Source: Brucellaceae bacterium
Lineage (GTDB): Bacteria; Pseudomonadota; Alphaproteobacteria; Rhizobiales; Rhizobiaceae
Length of the DNA: 64,000 nucleotides
Direction: 5' to 3'
Assembly (NCBI GenBank): GCA_020637775.1
Contig: JACKJV010000003.1
Span: 62,001 to 126,000, forward strand
The notes under the pieces were generated by a model. It had not been told where the DNA came from. It saw nothing but the letters and a program-made list of their open reading frames with translations, and searched no databases. Made by a program: the position numbers and the translations under genes. This document shows, one piece after another, positions 58,068-64,000 of the stretch. Numbering within the stretch: the stretch's first letter is position 1; each line of letters starts with the position of its first letter.

Positions 58068-58838
58068 GTGACGGCAGTGCTGGACAGCTCTGGCGGACGG
58101 GCGGTGAAGACACCGGCCGGCAAGCGCCTGTGGGTCGCCATTCGCGGGCCCCTTGCGCGCTCCCCCACCGTCAAGCGCATCCTGGCCCGTCTCATCTATG
58201 GCTGGATCGCGCTGGTCTACCGGACCAATCGTCTGGTGGCGGGGTCTGACGACCTTTCGCAACTCGGTCTTGACGGGCAGAACATGATCGCCACCACCTG
58301 GCATGGCCGTCATTTCATGTTCGCTTGCCTGAACCGTCACCGGGTTCCACTGACCATCATGGTCTCCCGGTCCGCCGATGCGGAGTTGAATGCCATGGTG
58401 CTTAAATTCGGCGGCATCGCCACAGTGCGCGGCTCGGGCGGACGTCCCGGTGCCCGGTCCGCCGGCAAGGGCGGCGCCGGTGCCCTGATCCGGATGAAGC
58501 GTCTGCTCGATGCCGGCCAATGGGTGGGCATGGTCGCCAATGTCATAAAGGGCCCGGCCCGCGAGGCCGGCATGGGCGTCATCACGCTGGCGCGCATTTC
58601 CGGCCGTCCGATCCTGCCTGTGGCCTACCAGACCAGCCGCCGCAAGGTGCTGGAAAAGGCGTGGGACAAGTCGGTGATAAACCTCCCCTTCGGCCGCGCC
58701 GCCGCGGTGACGGGCGAACCGGTATTCGTGGCCGCCGATGCCACCCAGGACGAGATGGAGGCCGCCCGCCAGCAACTGACCGGCGAGTTGAACCGCATTC
58801 ATGCGCGCGCTGAAGCGCTTCTGGAAGCGCGGGCATGA
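58068..58838 (+). CDS. DUF374 lysophospholipid acyltransferase-like protein
   Basis: The 256-residue product has a hydrophobic segment (ARLIYGWIALVYRTN), an acyltransferase-like WHGRHFMFACLN motif (residues 79-90), SRSADAELNAMVLKFGGIATVRGSGGRPG, and MVANVIKGPAREAGMGVITLARISGRPILPVAY. It is predicted to be membrane-associated. Location between DUF4170 and waaA suggests a role in lipid A or Kdo acylation or transport, but no substrate is known. The start is GTG 58068; its stop overlaps waaA (ATGA). Confidence 0.88.
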   Translation: MTAVLDSSGGRAVKTPAGKRLWVAIRGPLARSPTVKRILARLIYGWIALVYRTNRLVAGSDDLSQLGLDGQNMIATTWHGRHFMFACLNRHRVPLTIMVSRSADAELNAMVLKFGGIATVRGSGGRPGARSAGKGGAGALIRMKRLLDAGQWVGMVANVIKGPAREAGMGVITLARISGRPILPVAYQTSRRKVLEKAWDKSVINLPFGRAAAVTGEPVFVAADATQDEMEAARQQLTGELNRIHARAEALLEARA

Positions 58839-60160
58839 GCGACCGTCTCGCCCGCTCGATCCTCTGGTCGTATCGCTGGCTCGGCTGGGCCGCCTATCCG
58901 CTGGTGGGCGGCTATATCGGCTGGCGCGCGGCCAAGGGCAAGGAGGATCCCCGCCGCCGCAGGGAGCGCTACGGGATCACCCGCACGGCCCGTCCGGACG
59001 GCCCGCTTGTGTGGATACATGCCGCCTCGGTCGGTGAGATGAGCGCCGTTTCGCCACTGGCCGAGCGGATCGCGGCCCTGGGCGTCAATATCGTCCTGAC
59101 AACCGGAACGGTCACCTCTGCGCGTATCGCAGGCGACCGCTTTTCCGGCAACATCATCCATCAATACGTGCCGCTGGATCTGAAGCCGGCGGTGTCGCGC
59201 TTTCTCGGCCACTGGAAACCGGACCTGGCGATCATCGCGGAATCCGAGATATGGCCGATGACCATTCTGGAACTGGGCGCCCGCCGGGTGCCGCAGGTCC
59301 TGGTCAACGGCCGCCTTTCCGACCGCTCCTTCAAGGCCTGGAGTAAACGCTCCTGGCTGGCAGAGGCGCTGCTGGAAAACCTTGCGCTGGTCATGGCGCA
59401 GTCCGATGTCGATGGCGAACGCTACCGCAAGCTTGGCGCCCGCCCGGTCATCGTCACCGGCAATCTCAAGGTCGATACGGAGGCCCCGGCCGTGGATCTG
59501 GGCGAGCTGGAAAGGCTCACCGACGAAATCGGCCGCCGCCGCACGTGGGCGGCCATTTCCACCCATGATGGCGAGGAGGCGATCTGCGCCGATGTCCACC
59601 AGGTGCTGGCGCGCCGCCATGCCGGCCTGCTGACCATCATCGTGCCGCGCCATCCCGCCCGCGCCGATGAAATCGAGGCGCAGTTGAAGGCAGCCGGCCT
59701 GAAGATCGCGCGGCGCAGCCGTGGCGATGCCGTCAGCAACGAAACCGACATCCTCCTGGGCGACACGATCGGCGAGATGGGGCTCTACCTGCGGCTGACC
59801 GACATCGTCTTCGTGGGCAAGTCGCTGACCGGCGAGGGGGGGCAGAACCCGCTGGAACCCGCCATGCTCGACACAGCGATCCTGTCGGGCAAGAACGTCC
59901 AGAATTTCCGCGAGAGCTATCAGCGCCTCATCAAGAATGGGGGTGCGAAGCTCGTCAAGGACAAGGACATGCTGGCCGGCGCGGTCAACTATCTTCTTGG
60001 CAATGACGAGATGCGCAACACCATGAAGAAGAATGCCCGCCGCACGGTGGAAACCATGCGCGGCGCGCTGGCCCACACCATGCGCGGCCTTGAGCCCTTC
60101 ATCCATCCGCTTGTCGTGGAAGCAAGGCTCGATCGCGGCAGGCGGGACGCCGGGGAATGA
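58835..60160 (+). CDS. waaA: 3-deoxy-D-manno-octulosonic acid transferase
   Basis: WaaA (KdtA) transfers Kdo from CMP-Kdo to lipid IVA at the inner membrane. The 441-residue GT30 product has an N-terminal membrane anchor (WLGWAAYPLVGGYIGWRAAKG), VWIHAASVGEMSAVSPLAERI, the acidic YVPLDLKPAVSRFLGHWKPDLAIIAESEIWPM-type segment, and VFVGKSLTGEGGQNPLEPAML near the nucleotide site. It overlaps both neighbours by ATGA. The C-terminal 40 residues include a basic helix. Confidence 0.95.
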   Translation: MSDRLARSILWSYRWLGWAAYPLVGGYIGWRAAKGKEDPRRRRERYGITRTARPDGPLVWIHAASVGEMSAVSPLAERIAALGVNIVLTTGTVTSARIAGDRFSGNIIHQYVPLDLKPAVSRFLGHWKPDLAIIAESEIWPMTILELGARRVPQVLVNGRLSDRSFKAWSKRSWLAEALLENLALVMAQSDVDGERYRKLGARPVIVTGNLKVDTEAPAVDLGELERLTDEIGRRRTWAAISTHDGEEAICADVHQVLARRHAGLLTIIVPRHPARADEIEAQLKAAGLKIARRSRGDAVSNETDILLGDTIGEMGLYLRLTDIVFVGKSLTGEGGQNPLEPAMLDTAILSGKNVQNFRESYQRLIKNGGAKLVKDKDMLAGAVNYLLGNDEMRNTMKKNARRTVETMRGALAHTMRGLEPFIHPLVVEARLDRGRRDAGE

Positions 60161-61191
60161 TCGGGGACGCGCCGCCCTTCTGGTGGAGCAGGCCGGGATG
60201 GCAGGCGCTGGCCTTGCAGCCCCTTGCCTGGCTCTATGGCCGGGCGGCTGGCTGGGCGATGGAGCGTGCCCGCCCCGCTGCCGTGCCGCTTCCCGTCCTT
60301 TGCATCGGCAATTTCACCGTGGGCGGATCGGGCAAGACACCGGCGGCCATCGCCATGGCAAAGGCCGCCGTGGCGGCAGGGTTGAAACCGGGTTTCCTCA
60401 GCCGTGGCCATGGCGGAGCATCGTCTTCCCCCCACCTGGTCGATCCCGCACATGACAGTGCCCGCCATGTCGGCGACGAGCCCATGCTGCTGGCCGCCCA
60501 TGCACCCGTTGCCGTCACGCCCGACCGCAAGGCCGGTGCGGCCTTGCTGAAGGCGCAGGGATGCGATTTCGCCATCATGGATGACGGCTTCCAGAGCCGC
60601 CGTATCCGTTTCGATTTCGCCTTGCTCGTGGTCGACAGCCGGCGCGGGCTTGGAAACGGCCACGTTATCCCGGCAGGTCCGGTGCGCGCGCCCGTGGTCA
60701 CGCAATTGCGCCACGCCGACGCTCTGCTCGTGATGGGAAAGGGCGATGCCGCCGCCCATGCCGTGCGGCTTGCCGCGCGCGCCGCGCGCCCGGTTTTCCA
60801 CGCCCATGTCGAGCCGGTCGAGCCGGTGCGCTATGCCGGGCGAAGCTTCGTGGCCTTTGCCGGGATCGGCGAACCGGAAAAATTCTATGATACCGTGGAA
60901 GCCTGCGCCGGCTACCTCGCCGCCACGCGCAATTTCCCGGATCATCATCTCTATTCCGATGACGACCTTGCCGACCTGCAGGCACTGGAAGCGTCCAATG
61001 GCGCGCGGCTCATCACCACCGCGAAGGATGCCGCACGGCTGGCCGGCGGTTCGCCATTGGCAAGGACGGTAATGGAAGAACTCGAGGTGCTGGAGGTCGA
61101 GACCGTCTTTGACAGCGCGGGAGCGGCCGAACGGATCATCCGCGAAACGATGGAGGCGTTCCGGGCGCGCAGGGCCAGGGGGCAGGCCTGA
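60157..61191 (+). CDS. lpxK: tetraacyldisaccharide 4'-kinase
   Basis: LpxK phosphorylates the 4' position of the lipid A precursor, forming lipid IVA. The 344-residue product has a hydrophobic start that anchors it (GWQALALQPLAWLYGRAAGWAMER), the Walker A FTVGGSGKTPAAIAMAK near residues 50-65, VDSRRGLGNGHVIPAGPVRAP, and DDDLADLQALEASNGARLITTAKDAARL. It is translationally coupled to waaA. DUF2093 converges 15 bp after its stop. Confidence 0.95.
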   Translation: MIGDAPPFWWSRPGWQALALQPLAWLYGRAAGWAMERARPAAVPLPVLCIGNFTVGGSGKTPAAIAMAKAAVAAGLKPGFLSRGHGGASSSPHLVDPAHDSARHVGDEPMLLAAHAPVAVTPDRKAGAALLKAQGCDFAIMDDGFQSRRIRFDFALLVVDSRRGLGNGHVIPAGPVRAPVVTQLRHADALLVMGKGDAAAHAVRLAARAARPVFHAHVEPVEPVRYAGRSFVAFAGIGEPEKFYDTVEACAGYLAATRNFPDHHLYSDDDLADLQALEASNGARLITTAKDAARLAGGSPLARTVMEELEVLEVETVFDSAGAAERIIRETMEAFRARRARGQA

Positions 61192-61206
61192 ACACGCGGG
61201 CAAGCC

Positions 61207-61434
61207 TCAGCGCTTGCGCCATTCCGGATGCGCGTCGAGTTCACGCTGATGTGATACGGCGGCGTCGCGATAGGCCTCCTGCCGCTCCACCGACCAGTAT
61301 TTCAGTTCGTCCAGCGCGATCGGCTCGCCGGTAACGGCGCAGCGCACGAACGCACCGGGCGACAGCACCTGGTAGTCGCCATCCAGGTAGCGGATGCGGG
61401 CTTCGCGGGCGCCGGGTCCTTCGAAACGGTTCAT
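61207..61434 (-). CDS. DUF2093 family small protein
   Basis: A 75-residue soluble protein with ARIRYLDGDYQVLSPGAFVRCAVTGEPIALDELKYWSVERQEAY, matching DUF2093. It is typically found beside xseA or lpxK in Rhizobiales; here it faces lpxK, while xseA is far to the left. The single VRCAVTG Cys is not a zinc pair. ATG 61434 is preferred over an extended frame from 61572. Function is unknown. Confidence 0.8.
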   Translation of the reverse strand: MNRFEGPGAREARIRYLDGDYQVLSPGAFVRCAVTGEPIALDELKYWSVERQEAYRDAAVSHQRELDAHPEWRKR

Positions 61435-61499
61435 GGATGCCTGCCTTTCATGCCTTTCGTTGACGCCATATTTTCCCCCGCGCGTCAAGGCAATTGGGT

Positions 61500-63338
61500 T
61501 CAGCGGCGCGCAAACAGCTTCTCGATATCGGTCAGTTTCAATTCGATATAGGTGGGCCGGCCGTGATTGCACGTTCCCGATCCGGGCGTTGCCTCCATCT
61601 GGCGCAGCAAGGCGTCCATTTCTTCCGCTTTCAGGCGGCGGCCGGAGCGTACGGAGCCGTGGCAGGCCATGGTGGCGGCAATGTGGTCGATACGCTCCTT
61701 CAGAAGGTCCGCCGTTTCATTGTCGGCCAGCTCGTCGGCCAGATCGCGGACAAGGCCGGGCACATCCGTTTCACCGAGGATCGCCGGCGTCTCGCGAACC
61801 GCCACCGCGCCCGGCCCGAAACGCTCCAGCCCCAGGCCGAAACGGGCCAGCATGGGGGCATGGGCCGCAAGGCGGTCTGCATCCTCTTCCGGCAGATCGA
61901 CGATTTCCGGCAGCAGCAGCATTTGAGACGGCAGCGGACGCGCGTGGATCGCCTGTTTCAGCGCCTCGTAGACGAGGCGCTCATGGGCGGCGTGCTGGTC
62001 CACGATGACCAGCGAATCGCCGGTTTGTGCCACGATGTAATTCTCGTGAATCTGCGCCCTGGCCGCGCCGAGCGGACGTGCCATCTGCTCGGGAGAGGCT
62101 TGCGCCATGGCTGCGCGGGCATCCGCCGACGGAGCGGAAACGGTGTCGAAGGCGGCCTGCGCGCGCTCTGCGAAGCCGCCGGCCCGATCGAGCGGCCGGC
62201 TCGGCGACGTCGACGGATCGAAGGGCGCGGCGGGGCGTCCGGCTTGCCACGGGCCGTGGCCGGGAAATGGCTGTGCGCTGCCGTCCGTGCCGCCGGGGCG
62301 GAAAGCCGCCATCATCGCCTCGGCGGCTCCGGTCGACGGGCGGATGCCCGCGCCGGCCAGCACCTGCCGGATGGCGCCGACGACCAGCCCGCGCACCAGA
62401 CCCGGATCGCGGAACCGCACATCGGCCTTGGCCGGATGGACGTTCACGTCCACCAGTGCCGGGTCGATGTCGATGAACAGGGCGGCCACGGCATGCCGGT
62501 CGCGCGGCAGCGTGTCGGCATAGGCGCCGCGAATGGCCCCGGCCAGCATCTTGTCGCGCACCGGACGGCCATTCACATAGACATATTGCGCCAGCCCGTT
62601 GCCCCGCGAATAGGAGGGGATGGAGGTGTATCCCGTCAGCCGGACACCCTCGCGTTCGGCGTCGATTTCCAGCGCGTTGGCCGCGAATTCCTCGCCCATG
62701 ACCTGCGCGATGCGCCGCATCCGGGCCTCGGGGCCGGTTCCGCAGGCCGCAAGCTCCAGCATGCTGCGATCGGATCCCGAAAGCGAGAAGCGCACGCCCG
62801 GAAAGGCGACCGCAATGCGTTTCACCACGTCGCCGATCGCCGTGCTTTCGGCCCGCGCGCTCTTCATGAACTTCAGCCGCGCCGGTGTGGCGAAGAACAG
62901 GTCGCGCACCTCGACCAGCGTACCGGGATTTCCGGCCGCCGGGCGCGGCCCGCTCACACGTCCGCCCTCGACCAGGATTTCCGCGCCGTCGCCGCCTTCG
63001 CGCGGCCGCGAGCGGATCGTCAGCCGCGCCACCGAACCGATGGAGGGCAGGGCCTCGCCGCGAAATCCCAGCGAGCGGATGTCGAAAATGTCGTCGGAGA
63101 GCTTGGAGGTGCAATGGCGCGACACCGCCAGCGGCAGGTCCCCGGCCGCCATGCCGCAGCCGTCGTCGCTGACGCGCACGAGATTGACCCCGCCACCGGC
63201 GGTGACCACCTCGATGCGGGTGGCGCCGGCATCCAGGGCATTCTCCACCAGTTCCTTGACCACCGAGGCCGGGCGTTCGACGACCTCGCCGGCGGCGATC
63301 TGGTTGATGACGGTCTCTGGCAACTGGCGGATGATCAT
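61500..63338 (-). CDS. mutL: DNA mismatch repair protein MutL, endonuclease type
   Basis: MutL links mismatch recognition to strand incision. The 612-residue product has the GHKL ATPase domain: [12 protein letters not shown] near residue 31, VSDDGCGM near 56, [12 protein letters not shown] near 89, [10 protein letters not shown] and VDVNVHPAK. The C-terminus carries the endonuclease metal site [12 protein letters not shown] (DQHA at 447-450), ACHGSVRSG near 558, CNHGRP near 590 and a final FARR. This makes it the incising type, as in organisms without MutH. A Ser/Ala/Pro-rich linker spans residues 345-420. Confidence 0.95.
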   Translation of the reverse strand: MIIRQLPETVINQIAAGEVVERPASVVKELVENALDAGATRIEVVTAGGGVNLVRVSDDGCGMAAGDLPLAVSRHCTSKLSDDIFDIRSLGFRGEALPSIGSVARLTIRSRPREGGDGAEILVEGGRVSGPRPAAGNPGTLVEVRDLFFATPARLKFMKSARAESTAIGDVVKRIAVAFPGVRFSLSGSDRSMLELAACGTGPEARMRRIAQVMGEEFAANALEIDAEREGVRLTGYTSIPSYSRGNGLAQYVYVNGRPVRDKMLAGAIRGAYADTLPRDRHAVAALFIDIDPALVDVNVHPAKADVRFRDPGLVRGLVVGAIRQVLAGAGIRPSTGAAEAMMAAFRPGGTDGSAQPFPGHGPWQAGRPAAPFDPSTSPSRPLDRAGGFAERAQAAFDTVSAPSADARAAMAQASPEQMARPLGAARAQIHENYIVAQTGDSLVIVDQHAAHERLVYEALKQAIHARPLPSQMLLLPEIVDLPEEDADRLAAHAPMLARFGLGLERFGPGAVAVRETPAILGETDVPGLVRDLADELADNETADLLKERIDHIAATMACHGSVRSGRRLKAEEMDALLRQMEATPGSGTCNHGRPTYIELKLTDIEKLFARR

Positions 63339-63389
63339 CCGCGCTTCATACAGGGATTCGGGGGGACGAGGCGAGGGGCCGAATTGCAG

Positions 63390-63779
63390 CTATCCCTCGC
63401 GGTTGCGCATGTGATGGCCGAGCCGTTCGACATTTTGCCAGATTGTCTCGCGCAATTCCGCCTGCTCCACCGTTTCGTCCAGCGCCTGGCGAAAACAGGT
63501 GAGCCAGCCGTCGATCTCCGCCGTTCCGATTCCGAAGGGCAGGTGGCGGCGGCGCAGCATGGGCGCGCCGCGCTTCTCGATGAAGGTCTGCGGTCCGCCG
63601 AGCCACATCATCAGGTATTCCGTGAACTTTTCCTCGCTCTCGCTGAGGTCTTCCGGGTGGATGGCACGCGCTGCCCGCGCTTCGGCCAGCGTGTCCATCA
63701 GCGCATAGAAACGCGCGGTCAGACGCTCGACGGCAGGCTTTCCGCCGATGGCGTCATACAGGCTGATCTTGTCTGTCAC
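63390..63779 (-). CDS. group II truncated haemoglobin
   Basis: A 129-residue globin: SLYDAIGGKPAVERLTARFYALMD (Tyr B10 near 25), the proximal His in LRRRHLPFGIG (near residue 79), Trp G8 near residue 92 and QALDETVEQAELRETIWQNVERLGHHM at the end. Group II truncated haemoglobins bind oxygen and nitric oxide and often act in NO detoxification. The GTG at 63779 has GGAG 7 nt upstream, so it is preferred to an upstream extension in the same frame that has no family match. It starts 4 nt after the transporter gene stop, and mutL lies downstream. Confidence 0.92.
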   Translation of the reverse strand: MTDKISLYDAIGGKPAVERLTARFYALMDTLAEARAARAIHPEDLSESEEKFTEYLMMWLGGPQTFIEKRGAPMLRRRHLPFGIGTAEIDGWLTCFRQALDETVEQAELRETIWQNVERLGHHMRNREG

Positions 63780-63783
63780 GATG

Positions 63784-64000
63784 TCACTCCGGCTTGCAGA
63801 TGTCGCCGCGCGCCATGGCCATGCCCGTCCGCACGAGCAGCATGACGATGACCGCGACAAGCAGCCCGTACAGGATGCGCCCGGCCAGAAGCAAGCCTTC
63901 CGCGCCCACCGCATGGCCATAGGCAAGCGTGGAGATGGTCAGTGCCGCAAGCGGGAAGGAATAGGCCCACCAGGTGATCATGAAGGGAAGCCGGCTGACC
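63784..64000 (-). CDS. TehA/SLAC1-type transporter, C-terminal fragment (truncated by window end)
   Basis: Only the last 70 or so codons are visible. The stretch RLPFMITWWAYSFPLAALTISTLAYGH matches the FxxxWWAFTFP type block of TehA/SLAC1 anion channels, followed by two further hydrophobic helices (LLLAGRILYGLLVAVIVMLLVRTG) and a short basic end. The family includes tellurite-resistance and anion channels; the substrate cannot be inferred. It lies 4 nt upstream of the truncated haemoglobin gene on the same strand, so the two are probably co-transcribed. Confidence 0.7.
   Translation of the reverse strand, partial: VSRLPFMITWWAYSFPLAALTISTLAYGHAVGAEGLLLAGRILYGLLVAVIVMLLVRTGMAMARGDICKPE

Overview
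The window is GC-rich chromosomal DNA from an alphaproteobacterium, most likely of the order Hyphomicrobiales (Rhizobiales). The call rests on several families seen together: a PdhS-type N-terminus, two BA14K proteins, DUF1127, DUF2093, DUF4170 and DUF3422 proteins, a plant-type glutamate-cysteine ligase, a HisZ/short HisG pair, a phasin, CIRCE-controlled groESL, and the lipid A/Kdo block DUF4170-DUF374-waaA-lpxK. There are no insertion sequences, phage genes, CRISPR arrays or rRNA genes. Gene content is mostly core, with coupled operons and ATGA or GTGA overlaps.

Left part (1-17 kb): the N-terminal half of a PdhS-like cell-cycle kinase runs off the left edge. It is followed by a phasin gene with a clear operator and promoter, tRNA-His, xseA, a LysR/DUF1127 divergent pair, a DUF937 protein, gshA, rsmE, an unrecognised CxxC protein and a LysE exporter. 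Next comes a lactate-oxidation operon (FadR-type GntR regulator, lutA, lutB, lutC, PPP-type phosphatase) and a DUF3422 membrane protein.

Middle part (17-43 kb): a LysR regulator is divergent from glcDEF (glycolate oxidase). A 24-bp motif upstream of the GntR gene recurs, inverted, just before glcD, which suggests one regulator for lactate and glycolate oxidation. Then follow a HisKA_2-type kinase, an L,D-transpeptidase, tag, two BA14K genes, hisS-hisZ-hisG, a small membrane protein, DoxX, fumC, two DUF805 genes and groESL. As given, groEL carries two separate 2-bp insertions and cannot be translated through. A TadG-like von Willebrand factor A pilus protein, a degenerate EAL protein, a HAD hydrolase, ribF and two coupled SDR genes follow.

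Right part (43-64 kb): ileS, a lipoprotein, tadA, an RluB-family pseudouridine synthase with a long Arg/Gly-rich tail, rsmD, an active/inactive pair of M16 peptidases, a patatin, a Kef-type transporter, a PmbA/TldD protein, a CysQ/inositol-monophosphatase-family enzyme, DUF4170, a DUF374 acyltransferase, waaA and lpxK (a largely coupled envelope operon), DUF2093, an endonuclease-type mutL, a group II truncated haemoglobin, and the C-terminus of a TehA/SLAC1-like transporter at the right edge.

No clearly new multi-gene defence or mobile system was found. The most useful leads are the shared lactate/glycolate operator, the double insertion in groEL, the phasin operator, the AT-rich repeat upstream of the TadG-like gene, and a few uncharacterised proteins.
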